The position numbers and the translations under genes are program-made. Source: DASUKM01 sp036278735 (GTDB lineage Bacteria > Acidobacteriota > Vicinamibacteria > Vicinamibacterales > 2-12-FULL-66-21). Taken from it: a DNA stretch of 64,000 bases. The notes under the pieces were generated by a model. The model was not told where the DNA came from, searched no databases, and saw only the letters and a program-made list of their open reading frames with translations. The stretch is from the NCBI GenBank assembly GCA_036278735.1, contig DASUKM010000001.1, forward strand, positions 1-64,000, read 5' to 3'. How positions within the stretch are numbered: position 1 is the stretch's first letter; every line of letters starts with the position of its first letter. Below are positions 8,089-16,352 of the stretch, piece after piece.

Positions 8089-9210
8089 GTGCGGATCGCG
8101 ATTGACGCGCGGAAACTGCGCGATTACGGCATCGGGACGTACGTGCGGAACCTGCTGCGCCAGCTCGCGCGGATCGATCGCGCGTCCGAGTACGTGCTGC
8201 TGTGCCAGCAGCAGGACTGCCAGATGGCGGCCGAGCTGGGCGAGAATTTCCGGGCGGTCCCGGAGTCGTCGCCGGCGTACTCGATCCGCGAACAGTTCCG
8301 TGTCCCGCTCGACGTTCGCCGCGAACGTGCGAATCTGTTCCACGCGCCCCACTACGTGCTCCCGGCGCTGACGCCGTGCCGGTCGGTCGTCACGATCCAC
8401 GACTGCATTCACCTGCGGTTTCCGCAGTATCTGCCCAACCGGCTGGGGTACGCGTACGCGCGCACATCGCTCTGGATGGCCACACACCGGGCGGCGCGGG
8501 TCCTGACGGTGTCGCAGGCGTCGAAGCGGGACATCCTGCGCTACTTCAAGGTTCCCGAGTCGCGCATCGACGTGATCTACAACGCCATCGACGCCCGGTT
8601 CTGGGAGGAGCCGTCGGCCGAGGACATGGAACGCGTCCGCCAACGCTACCGGCTCGACGCGCCGTTCATCCTCTATGCCGGCAACATCAAACCGCACAAG
8701 AACCTGGAGCGCTTGATCGAAGCGTTTCAACTGCTCCGGCCGGCGCTGCCCGGCGCCTTCAAAGGGGTGCAGCTCCTCATCATCGGCGACGAGATCTCGA
8801 AATACGCGACCCTGCGGCGCGCCGTGCACCGTTACAAGCTGCACAAATACGTGCGGTTCTTCGGCTTCGTGCCCGACCAGACCCTCGCCGCGCTGTACCG
8901 GCTGGCCGACGCGTTCGTGTTCCCGTCGCTGTATGAAGGCTTTGGCCTCCCGCCGCTCGAGGCGATGGCGAGCGGTACCCCGGTGATCACGTCGAACGTC
9001 TCGTCGCTGCCGGAGGTGGTGGGGGACGCGGCGCTGTTGATCGATCCCTACGAGCCCCAGGCCATTGCCGACGCCATCGCGCGAGTGCTGTCCGACACGG
9101 CGCTCCGGGCCGACCTGCGGGCGCGCGGCCTCGAGCGGGCGCGGGCGTTCTCGTGGGAGCGGTCCATCCGGCGCGTCCGCGAGATTTACGACGAGGTGGC
9201 GGCCGGGTGA
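8089..9210 (+). CDS. GT4 family glycosyltransferase
   Basis: 373-residue GT-B enzyme. The acceptor domain opens MRIAIDARKLRDYGIGTYVRN; the donor domain has FILYAGNIKPHKNLERLIEAF (about 203-223, with the K-P-H-K-N phosphate-binding loop) and YEGFGLPPLEAMASGTPVIT (about 283-302). Typical length and complete motifs make it the best-preserved GT4 here. GTG 8089 sits 13 bp after the previous stop and only 7 bp after a -10-like hexamer, so this gene may have an internal, possibly leaderless, promoter. Its stop overlaps the next start. A chain-elongating glycosyltransferase in the same locus. Confidence 0.87.
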   Translation: MRIAIDARKLRDYGIGTYVRNLLRQLARIDRASEYVLLCQQQDCQMAAELGENFRAVPESSPAYSIREQFRVPLDVRRERANLFHAPHYVLPALTPCRSVVTIHDCIHLRFPQYLPNRLGYAYARTSLWMATHRAARVLTVSQASKRDILRYFKVPESRIDVIYNAIDARFWEEPSAEDMERVRQRYRLDAPFILYAGNIKPHKNLERLIEAFQLLRPALPGAFKGVQLLIIGDEISKYATLRRAVHRYKLHKYVRFFGFVPDQTLAALYRLADAFVFPSLYEGFGLPPLEAMASGTPVITSNVSSLPEVVGDAALLIDPYEPQAIADAIARVLSDTALRADLRARGLERARAFSWERSIRRVREIYDEVAAG

Positions 9211-10418
9211 AGGTGGCCCTCGTCCACGACTGGCTGACCGGGATGCGCGGCGGCGAAAAGGTCCTCGAGGCGATCGCCGAGCTGTACCCCGACGCCGTGC
9301 TCCACACCCTGCTGCACGTGCCAGGGAGCGTGTCGGCGGCGATCGAACGCCATCCCATCCGGCACTCGTTCGTGCAGCACCTGCCGGGAGCCGCGCGGCA
9401 TTACCGGCAGTACCTGCCCCTCTTTCCCTTTGCGATCGAGCAGTTCGACTTCGACGGGTGCGATCTCGTGATCAGCACGAGCCACTGCGCCGCCAAAGCG
9501 GTGATCGTGCCCGGGCGTGCCCGGCATCTCTGCTACTGCCACTCCCCGATGCGGTATGCCTGGGATCAATTCGAGGCGTATTTCGGGGTGGCACGGGTGG
9601 GACGGGTGCGCGCCGCGGTGCTCCGGCGGGTGATGGCGCGGCTGGCCCGGTGGGACGCCGCCACGGCGGGCCGCGTCGACCGCTTTCTGGCGAACTCTCA
9701 ATATGTTGCGGCCCGAATCCGCCGATACTATAATCGCGGGTCGAGCGTCGTGTATCCGCCTGTCGACACCGAGTTCTTCCAGCCCGGTCCCGCTCGAGCG
9801 TCAGCTCCTTATTTTCTCGTGGTGTCTGCCCTCGTCCCCTACAAACGTCTGGATCTGGCCATTGCGGCCAGCCAACGCGCCGGCGTGCGCCTGAAAGTCG
9901 TCGGCAGCGGCCCGGAAGCAGGGGTCCTACGGGCGATTTCCGGCCCGGACGTCGAATGGCTCGGGTGGCTCGCCGACGATGAGGTGCGGGCGCTCTATCA
10001 GGGGTGCACGGCGGTGTTGATGCCTGGCATTGAAGACTTCGGCATGGTGCCGGTGGAGGCGCAGGCCTGCGGCCGCCCCGTCGTCGCGCTGGCCCGCGGC
10101 GGTGCCCTCGAGACCATCCTCGACGGCGTGACGGGGCGCCTCGTGGAGGAGCCGTCGGTCAACGCCTGGGCCGCCGCCCTCCGCGACACCCTCACGCACC
10201 CCTTCGACGCGGCGACGATCCGGCGCCACGCCGAGTCGTTCTCGAAACAGCGATTCCAGCACGCGTTTCAGGCGGAGGTGGAGCACGTCCTCCGCGCGCC
10301 AAAGCAGGCCGACCTGACGCCCGATGGATCCGGCGTCCGCCGGGCGCCCCTCGCGCCTGACGATCCCGTCGAGGGCGTCCAGGTCCCCCGGCCGGCCCTG
10401 CGGGAGACCCGGCGATGA
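9207..10418 (+). CDS. GT4 family glycosyltransferase (mannosyltransferase-like)
   Basis: 403-residue GT-B enzyme whose N-terminus VKVALVHDWLTGMRGGEKVLE matches O-antigen/exopolysaccharide mannosyltransferases of the WbaZ/MtfB type. YCHSPMRYAWDQFEAYFG and FLANSQYVAARIRRYY follow; the donor domain has YFLVVSALVPYKRLDLAI and GIEDFGMVPVEAQACGRPVV, in which the usual E-G-F-G becomes E-D-F-G as in that subgroup. GTG 9207 overlaps the previous stop by 4 bp (GTGA). The final 35 or so residues are proline/arginine-rich and lack family character. Mannose specificity is inferred from resemblance only. Confidence 0.83.
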   Translation: MKVALVHDWLTGMRGGEKVLEAIAELYPDAVLHTLLHVPGSVSAAIERHPIRHSFVQHLPGAARHYRQYLPLFPFAIEQFDFDGCDLVISTSHCAAKAVIVPGRARHLCYCHSPMRYAWDQFEAYFGVARVGRVRAAVLRRVMARLARWDAATAGRVDRFLANSQYVAARIRRYYNRGSSVVYPPVDTEFFQPGPARASAPYFLVVSALVPYKRLDLAIAASQRAGVRLKVVGSGPEAGVLRAISGPDVEWLGWLADDEVRALYQGCTAVLMPGIEDFGMVPVEAQACGRPVVALARGGALETILDGVTGRLVEEPSVNAWAAALRDTLTHPFDAATIRRHAESFSKQRFQHAFQAEVEHVLRAPKQADLTPDGSGVRRAPLAPDDPVEGVQVPRPALRETRR

Positions 10419-11848
10419 TGCGGCGCCACAACCGGCTGCTCGTGACGCTGTTCGTCGCGACCGATGCCGTGCTGGGCATGAGCGCCTTCGTGCTCGCGTA
10501 CCTCGCGCGGTTCGAGAGCGGCCTCCCGGTGACGAAGGGGTATCCCCCCTTCGCACAGTATCTGCACATTGCGCCGTTCGTCGGCCTGCTCGTGCCGATC
10601 GCGTTCCAGCTCCAGGGGTTGTATCGCCTGCGGCGCGGACGGTCTCGCGTCGACGACTTCTTCGCCGTCTTCGTCGGCACCATCCTGGCGGTCGTGCTCG
10701 GCGTCGTCGGGACGTTGTACTTCCAGGCGTATTACGTGCCGGATCCGCTGAAAAACCAGGGGATCTACGAAGTGTCGCAGGGGGTCTGGGCGGGCTTCCT
10801 GATTTTCAACGTGCTGTTCTCGTACGTCTCGCGCGAGGTGGTGCGCGAAGCCCTCGAGCGCCGCTGGCGCGCCGGCATCGGCCTCAAACGCGTGCTGATT
10901 GCCGGCTCGGGGGACCTCGGTCGCGTCGTCGCGGACAAGGTGCTCGAGCACCGCGAACTGGGGTTCAAGGTCGTGGGTTTCGTGGACGACCGGGCGGTGG
11001 GCGATCACATCGGCTATCGCGGGATCCCCCTGCTCGGCACCCTCGCCGACGCCGACGACATCGTCCGGCGCGAGCGCATCGATCATCTTTATGTCGCGCT
11101 TCCCCTCGAGGAGCACGTGAAGATGCTCGACCTCGTCGAAGCGACGAGCCGCGAAGGGGTCGACGTGCACGTCGTCCCGGACCTGCTGCAGTTCATCGCC
11201 CTGCGCGCGCGGCTCGAGAACCTCGACGGCGTTCCGATCATCAGCCTGAACGACGTGCCGCTGCGCGGCTTCAACAGCGTGCTGAAGCGCCTGCTGGACG
11301 TCGCGATCTCGGCCGCCGCGCTGATGGCGCTGGCGATTCCGTTTGCCGTGATTGCGCTGCTGATTCGCGTGAGCTCGAAGGGGCGCGTGTTCTACCAGCA
11401 GGAGCGGATGGGGCTCGACGGCAAGGCGTTCAACGTCTACAAGTTCCGTTCGATGTACGACGGCGCGGAGGACACGACCGGGCCGATCTGGGCACGCGAC
11501 GAGGACCCGCGGTGCACGCCGATCGGCCTCTGGCTGCGGCGCTTCGATGCCGACGAGCTGCCGCAGTTCTGGAACGTGTTCCGCGGCGACATGTCGATCG
11601 TCGGCCCCCGGCCCGAACGCCCGTACTTCGTGGAGCAGTTCAAGCACCGGATTCCACAGTACATGCTGCGCCACAAGGTGAAGGCGGGCATCACGGGCTG
11701 GGCGCAGGTGAACGGCTGGCGGGGCAATACGTCGCTCGAGAAGCGGATCGAGTACGATCTGTATTACATCGAGAACTGGTCGGTCGGACTGGATCTGAAA
11801 ATCATGTGGCTGACGGTCGTCAGGGGCGTACAGCGGCACGCAGCGTAA
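10415..11848 (+). CDS. Polyprenyl glycosylphosphotransferase (WcaJ/WbaP type, glycan-initiating)
   Basis: 477-residue membrane enzyme that starts glycan synthesis by transferring a sugar-1-phosphate to undecaprenyl phosphate. The N-terminal half has several membrane helices (about 9-30, 48-65, 85-110, 128-148) and a CoA-binding-like Rossmann region (RVLIAGSGDLGRVVADKVL). The C-terminal catalytic domain (about 285-477) has a membrane hairpin followed by VFYQQERMGLDGKAFNVYKFRSM (split motif), DELPQFWNVFRGDMSIVGPRPE and GITGWAQVNG. The usual R-x-T/S-S-L-D-E-L is R-F-D-A-D-E-L here. ATG 10415 overlaps the preceding stop by 4 bp. It defines the locus as making a lipid-linked extracellular polysaccharide. 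Confidence 0.92.
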   Translation: MMRRHNRLLVTLFVATDAVLGMSAFVLAYLARFESGLPVTKGYPPFAQYLHIAPFVGLLVPIAFQLQGLYRLRRGRSRVDDFFAVFVGTILAVVLGVVGTLYFQAYYVPDPLKNQGIYEVSQGVWAGFLIFNVLFSYVSREVVREALERRWRAGIGLKRVLIAGSGDLGRVVADKVLEHRELGFKVVGFVDDRAVGDHIGYRGIPLLGTLADADDIVRRERIDHLYVALPLEEHVKMLDLVEATSREGVDVHVVPDLLQFIALRARLENLDGVPIISLNDVPLRGFNSVLKRLLDVAISAAALMALAIPFAVIALLIRVSSKGRVFYQQERMGLDGKAFNVYKFRSMYDGAEDTTGPIWARDEDPRCTPIGLWLRRFDADELPQFWNVFRGDMSIVGPRPERPYFVEQFKHRIPQYMLRHKVKAGITGWAQVNGWRGNTSLEKRIEYDLYYIENWSVGLDLKIMWLTVVRGVQRHAA

Positions 11849-11984
11849 TCACCAATCATCAATCAATCGCCAATCCACAATCGTCAATCACTCGGCAATC
11901 GACACTCCGCCGATCTCCAATCGGCAATCTTCAATCCAAATCACCAATCTCCAATCTCCAATCGCCAATCATCGAGAATCACCC
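11849..11984. repeat. Degenerate heptamer array, CAATC family
   Basis: About 16 imperfect units around a CAAT core (CNCCAAT, with some longer spacings) fill the whole 136-bp gap between the glycosylphosphotransferase stop and the UDP-xylose synthase ATG. It has no coding sequence, promoter or terminator that I can see. The reverse complement of the same core (GATTG) forms the array at 46647-46739. Confidence 0.85.
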
Positions 11985-12962
11985 ATGCCTCGTGCCGTCA
12001 TCACCGGTGCCGCCGGCTTCATCGGCTCCCACCTCTCGGAAACCCTGCTCGATCGCGGCTGGTCCGTGGTCGGGATCGACAACCTGCTGACCGGGAGCAC
12101 GGCGAACATCGCTCACCTGGCGACTCGCGACCCTTCGACCGGCTCAGGGTCGTCCCGAGCGGAATCGAGGGGGGACTTCCTGTTCATCAAGCACGACGTG
12201 ACCAACTACATCTTCGTGGAAGGCCCCGTGGACGTCGTGCTGCACTGGGCCAGCCCGGCCAGTCCGATCGACTATCTGGAGCTGCCGATCCCGACGCTGA
12301 AGGTCGGGGCGCTCGGGACGCACAAGGCGCTGGGGCTCGCGAAGGAAAAGGGGGCGCGCTTCGTGCTCGCCTCGACGTCCGAGGTGTACGGCGATCCCCT
12401 GGAGCACCCGCAGAAGGAGACCTACTGGGGGAACGTCAACCCCATCGGGCCGCGCGGGGTGTACGACGAGGCGAAGCGCTTTGCCGAGGCGATCACCACC
12501 GCCTACCATCGGTATCACGGCCTCGACACGAAGATCGTCCGCATCTTCAACACGTACGGGCCGCGCATGCGCCTCAACGACGGGCGCGCCGTCCCGGCGT
12601 TCATGAGCCAGGCGCTCCGCGGCGAAGACGTCACGATCTTCGGCACCGGCCGCCAGACCCGCAGCTTCACCTACATCACGGATCTGGTGGACGGCGTGCT
12701 GCGGCTGATGGAATCGAACGTGAACGAGCCGGTGAACATCGGCAACCCGCACGAGATGACCATCGAGGCGATCGCGCGGACGATCATCGAGATGACGGGA
12801 TCGGCGAGCCGGCTCGTGTACCGGCCGCTGCCGGAGGACGACCCCAAGGTCCGGCAGCCGGACATCACGAAGGCCCGGAGGCTGCTCGGCTGGGAGCCGA
12901 AGGTCGGCCTCGAGCAGGGGCTCGCCGAAACGCTCGCGTACTTCCGCGAAAAGGTCCGCTGA
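11985..12962 (+). CDS. uxs: UDP-glucuronate decarboxylase (UDP-xylose synthase) with in-frame palindromic insertion
   Basis: 325-residue SDR enzyme converting UDP-glucuronate to UDP-xylose. NAD-binding GAAGFIGS is at 8-15; the hallmark HWASPASPIDY, SEVYGDP and YDEAKRFAE (Tyr about 160, Lys about 164) are present, as is RIFNTYGPRM. Its substrate is made by Ugd at 3607-4905. Residues 49-63 (DPSTGSGSSRAESRG) are not part of the family pattern: homologues usually run directly from the NI-x-HL segment to the F-x-F-I-x-HDV strand. The extra residues are encoded by a 42-bp palindromic element, a multiple of three, so the frame is kept. No clear Shine-Dalgarno precedes the ATG, which abuts a repeat array. 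Confidence 0.9.
   Translation: MPRAVITGAAGFIGSHLSETLLDRGWSVVGIDNLLTGSTANIAHLATRDPSTGSGSSRAESRGDFLFIKHDVTNYIFVEGPVDVVLHWASPASPIDYLELPIPTLKVGALGTHKALGLAKEKGARFVLASTSEVYGDPLEHPQKETYWGNVNPIGPRGVYDEAKRFAEAITTAYHRYHGLDTKIVRIFNTYGPRMRLNDGRAVPAFMSQALRGEDVTIFGTGRQTRSFTYITDLVDGVLRLMESNVNEPVNIGNPHEMTIEAIARTIIEMTGSASRLVYRPLPEDDPKVRQPDITKARRLLGWEPKVGLEQGLAETLAYFREKVR
12131..12172. repeat. 42-bp imperfect palindrome inserted in frame in the uxs gene
   Basis: Two 19-bp arms (CCCTTCGACCGGCTCAGGG at 12131-12149 and CCCGAGCGGAATCGAGGGG at 12154-12172) flank TCGT and are imperfect reverse complements. The sequence resembles dispersed CCTTCGAC..GCTCAGG palindromes seen in many bacterial genomes (recollection). 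It encodes a Ser/Gly-rich peptide in a surface-loop position of the enzyme. Confidence 0.7.
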
Positions 12963-12980
12963 GCCCCCGAGCGGCCGGCC

Positions 12981-15704
12981 TCAGGCCAGCCGCTGCTTGT
13001 CCGGGTCGGCGGCCGCGGGGGCGGTCTTGCGCAGCCGCTTGATACCCCGCTCGATCCGCTCGGCCAGCTCGCGTTCGGCCTGCAGCGACTTGAGCGTCGT
13101 CTGCGCCTCCTGCACCTTCTCGGCCAGGCGATTGAAGTTTTCCATCACGTGGTCGATGACCGCTTTCTGCTCGCCGAGGGTCTCGAAGTTCAGCCGCACG
13201 TCCTCGAGCATGTTGCTGATGACGGAGGTCTTGAGGTGGACCTCGTCGACGAGGCGCTTGCGCCCTTCGATGGCCGCCAGCCGCGACTCGGTCTCGCCAA
13301 TGCAGCCGAGCGTTTCGTCGACGCGTTCGCGCAGGACCGCCACCTCGCTCCGGTGGGCATCGACGTACTGGAGGTCCGCCCGGCTCCGGGCGCTGATCTC
13401 GTGGACGCCGGCCACCTCGCCGCGGACCGCTTCGACGATCGCCTCCCGCTGCGCCAGCGACTGAATCTTCTGATCGATGTCGCCGGTCATCTGCGCCAGC
13501 TCGCCGAGCCGCTCTTCGAACGCGGCGATGCGCTTCTCGGAGAACGCGAGCTGGCTTCGGCGCTGGTCGATTTGTTTGCCCATCGCTTCGAGCCGCTCGA
13601 GCTGATCCGCTGACGAGTCGATCTGGGCCGCGATGTCGCGCTGGCGCCCCTGGACGCGCGCCAGTTCCTGCAGCAGCTCGTCCTTGATCGCCGCGGATCG
13701 GCCCACTTCCTCGGCGAGCCCCTGCACCTGCTTCAGCCGCTCGCCGGCCTGCTCGGCGACCGTCCGGGTCGCGCCGAGCATCTCGGTCAGGCGCTTCTCC
13801 TGGTCGGCCAGCTCGGTCTGCTCCTTCTGCGCCGCCACGAAGCGCGCGTGCGCCTTCTCGATCTGGCTCTTCAGCATCGACAACTGCGACGTCAGCGGCA
13901 GCAGCTTGTTCTGCAGCGCGCCGACCGCCTCGAGCTTCTGCTGCGCGTCGGCCACCTGAATCGCCACGCCGTCGATCTGGCTGCGCAGCGCTTCGACCTC
14001 GGCGCGCCGCGCGATCTGATCGTCCAGCTTGCGATCGACCTCCGCCGAGAGCACGTTGAGGCCGTTGAGGCGCGACTCGACGCGCTCGACGAACTGCTGC
14101 TGGCTCGCGATGCGGCTCATCTGACGGTCGAGATCGTCGGCGATCGTCACGAGATTGGCGGCCTTGTGCGTCCCCTCGTCGACGATGGCGAGCTTGCTGG
14201 TGATCGCCGACATGCGGGCGTCCAGCTCCGGCAGCCCGGCGCTGAAGGTCGTCGTGCGTTCGATGAAGGCCTCGAGCGCCGTGCGATCGGCCCCGAGGCG
14301 ATCGCGCAGCTGCACGGCCGCCGCGTGGGACTTGTAGAACTCCTGGATCTCCTTGCGGAGGACGTCGAGATCCCCGCGGCTCTGCTTGAGGTTCTCGTGC
14401 TGGGCGGCGGTTCTGGTCGCGAGATCGTCGACTTTGCCGAGCGAATCGTGGAGCGTGTCGAGCGAGGTCTGCTTGCGGGTCAACTCGTCGGCCTGCGAGG
14501 TCAGCGCCTGCATCTGCTTGGCGAGCTGATCGACCCGCTGGCCCATCGACGCGGCGAGCCGGTCCCGCGCCGCGAGCGATTCCATCCCCTTCTCCGCTTC
14601 GCCGACGGAGGTCTGCAGCGCCTTGACGCGCTGATCGAACGCGTCGAACTCCTTGCGCTCGACGGTCAGCCGGTCGGTGTAGCCGCGGACGAAGTCGCCC
14701 AGCGCGACGCGGTCCTTCTCGAGCTTCGCCAGATCCATGGCGAACGTCTCGCGCGCCTTGTTGCCCGTGTCGAGCTGGCCGCCGACGTCGCGGGCGAGCT
14801 TCTCGACGCGATCGACGAGCTCCTCGGTCCGCGTGGCCTGGCGCCCGGCCTCGTTCAGCTTGTTGATCTGGACTTCCATGTTCCAGATCATCTCGTTCAG
14901 GCGGTTCGCCTCGACGACCGCGTGCTCCACCGTGTGCTTCTGGTTTTCGAGCGCCTTGATTTTCTGGCCGACGTGCTCGGCAAGCGCGTTGAGCGCCGCC
15001 GTCCGCTCCTCCGTCGTCTTGCTCATTTCCTGCAGCTGCGCGAGGGGCCCGAGCTTCTTCTCCACGTCCTTGACGATTTCGACCGCCGCGTTCGCTTCTT
15101 CATGGCTCTCGCGCGAGACGTCCTTGAGGCGCCCGTAATCCTGCGCAAGCTGGCCGGAAAGGGCCCGAAGCTGATCGAAGTCCCCCTTCAGCGCGTCGGT
15201 GCGATCCGAGGACTCCTTGATCTCCGTCTGGGCGTGCCGGAGCTGTTCGCGCAGCTCCTCGAGGGCGGCCTGATCCTTCTTGAGCGTATCGAGGCTCGCG
15301 CGTGTCTGCAGCGCCTGCGACGACAGGCTTTGCAGCGCCTGTTTGTGCTTCTGCAGCTCGCCGTCGGGGGCCGTCAGCCGGACGGCCTCCTTCTCGGCGC
15401 GCCCGACCGCATCAGCGAGGCTCTTGATCCGCGCGTCCACGGCCTCGAGCTCCTTCGCCTTGCCGTCGGCCCGCGTCAGTCGTTCGCTCACCTCGTCGAT
15501 CCGGATCTGGGCCTTGCCCGCCTTTTCCTCCACCTCCTGCAGCGTCTTGCCGGCCGAGGCGAGCCTGGCGCTATGGAGCTGCACCTGCGTCAGCATCGTG
15601 TTCAGCGCCGCGCGCTCTTCCTTGGAGGCCGCAATCAAGGCCTGCAGCTCGTCGGCCTGCAGTTGCACCGGTTTGACGCCGCTTTTCTTGAACGCGTCGA
15701 GCAT
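12981..15704 (-). CDS. Very long coiled-coil protein, function unknown
   Basis: 907 residues, nearly all heptad-patterned and rich in Ala, Gln, Glu, Leu, Arg and Lys. There is no Walker motif, membrane helix or signal peptide, so it is neither an SMC ATPase nor a chemoreceptor by motif. It begins MLDAFKKSGVKPVQLQADEL and ends in a short basic/Ala tail (RGIKRLRKTAPAAADPDKQR). It looks like a cytoplasmic rod, possibly structural or chromosome/cell-shape related. It is monocistronic with its own strong promoter, and AGGAGA lies 7 bp before the ATG. The downstream neighbour converges on it after 18 bp. Codon use matches the neighbours. No function can be assigned. Confidence 0.88.
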   Translation of the reverse strand: MLDAFKKSGVKPVQLQADELQALIAASKEERAALNTMLTQVQLHSARLASAGKTLQEVEEKAGKAQIRIDEVSERLTRADGKAKELEAVDARIKSLADAVGRAEKEAVRLTAPDGELQKHKQALQSLSSQALQTRASLDTLKKDQAALEELREQLRHAQTEIKESSDRTDALKGDFDQLRALSGQLAQDYGRLKDVSRESHEEANAAVEIVKDVEKKLGPLAQLQEMSKTTEERTAALNALAEHVGQKIKALENQKHTVEHAVVEANRLNEMIWNMEVQINKLNEAGRQATRTEELVDRVEKLARDVGGQLDTGNKARETFAMDLAKLEKDRVALGDFVRGYTDRLTVERKEFDAFDQRVKALQTSVGEAEKGMESLAARDRLAASMGQRVDQLAKQMQALTSQADELTRKQTSLDTLHDSLGKVDDLATRTAAQHENLKQSRGDLDVLRKEIQEFYKSHAAAVQLRDRLGADRTALEAFIERTTTFSAGLPELDARMSAITSKLAIVDEGTHKAANLVTIADDLDRQMSRIASQQQFVERVESRLNGLNVLSAEVDRKLDDQIARRAEVEALRSQIDGVAIQVADAQQKLEAVGALQNKLLPLTSQLSMLKSQIEKAHARFVAAQKEQTELADQEKRLTEMLGATRTVAEQAGERLKQVQGLAEEVGRSAAIKDELLQELARVQGRQRDIAAQIDSSADQLERLEAMGKQIDQRRSQLAFSEKRIAAFEERLGELAQMTGDIDQKIQSLAQREAIVEAVRGEVAGVHEISARSRADLQYVDAHRSEVAVLRERVDETLGCIGETESRLAAIEGRKRLVDEVHLKTSVISNMLEDVRLNFETLGEQKAVIDHVMENFNRLAEKVQEAQTTLKSLQAERELAERIERGIKRLRKTAPAAADPDKQRLA

Positions 15705-15746
15705 AGGTCGTTCTCCTGGAACTGAGCTGATCAGGTCTGACGCGAG

Positions 15747-15796
15747 TTTCGGCCGGAGAGGCCGAAAAGTATAGCTCGGCTCTGAGAGCTGGACAA
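15747..15796 (-). promoter_or_regulatory. Promoter and 5'-leader hairpin of the coiled-coil gene
   Basis: Minus strand TTGTCC (15796-15791), 17-bp spacer, TATACT (15773-15768). An 8-bp stem TTTCGGCC/GGCCGAAA with a 5-nt loop (15747-15767) begins at about the predicted start site, giving a transcript capped by a hairpin about 45 nt before the ATG. Confidence 0.65.
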
Positions 15797-15806
15797 TAGC
15801 CTCGGT

Positions 15807-16352
15807 CTAATGCCCTATTTGAAAGACCCGAACCAGGTAGTCCGCGGCAGAGACGACCGTGATGGCGAGCGAGGCGTACACGAACACCGGCACCACCGCC
15901 GAGCGGTAGCCCAGATAGTTGAAATACAGCGTCACCACGCCCGTGACCACGAAGGTGGCGGTGGCAATCTTGCCGTAAATCGAAGGCCTGAACGTCCGCC
16001 GCCCGACCGCCAGGTTGACGACCGCCACGGTCAGGACGATCACGACGTCGCGGCTGATGACGAGCACGGTGAACCACAGCGGCAGGCGGTTGGCCGACCC
16101 GATGTCGGGGAGGGTCAGCATGACGAACATCGTGACCAGCAGCAGCTTGTCCGCCATGGGGTCCAGCCACGCGCCCAGCGTGGTCTTCTCGCCGGTGGCG
16201 CGCGCGAGCAACCCGTCGAACAGATCGGTCAGGCCGGCCACGAGGAACGCGACGAGCCCCCAACCCTGAAAGCCGTACAGCAGCAGGATGACGAACGCCG
16301 GGATCAGGAGCATCCGCGTGAGCGTCAGCTGGTTGGCGGCCGTCAGGTTCAT
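15807..16352 (-). CDS. pgsA: CDP-alcohol phosphatidyltransferase (phosphatidylglycerophosphate synthase-like)
   Basis: 181-residue inner-membrane enzyme. The full family signature D-G-x2-A-R-x8-G-x3-D-x3-D is present as DGLLARATGEKTTLGAWLDPMADK at about residues 49-72, and the start NQLTLTRMLLIPAFVILL is typical of PgsA. About five or six hydrophobic helices fill the rest. It would join CDP-diacylglycerol to glycerol-3-phosphate, though other alcohol acceptors (inositol phosphate, for example) cannot be excluded. ATG 16352 overlaps the stop of the upstream lipoprotein by 4 bp. It is the last gene of the long leftward run. Confidence 0.88.
   Translation of the reverse strand: MNLTAANQLTLTRMLLIPAFVILLLYGFQGWGLVAFLVAGLTDLFDGLLARATGEKTTLGAWLDPMADKLLLVTMFVMLTLPDIGSANRLPLWFTVLVISRDVVIVLTVAVVNLAVGRRTFRPSIYGKIATATFVVTGVVTLYFNYLGYRSAVVPVFVYASLAITVVSAADYLVRVFQIGH

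Noticed and set aside
9726..9734. TACTATAAT, a perfect -10-like sequence
   Set aside because: It lies inside the GT4 gene at 9207-10418, encoding RRYYNRG, without a -35 or a downstream start in the right place.
13848..15725. A 625-codon open frame on the plus strand opposite the coiled-coil gene
   Set aside because: It is the antisense frame of a repetitive high-GC coiled coil. Its translation is Leu/Arg/Glu-rich without domain character, and the minus frame has promoter, RBS and heptads.
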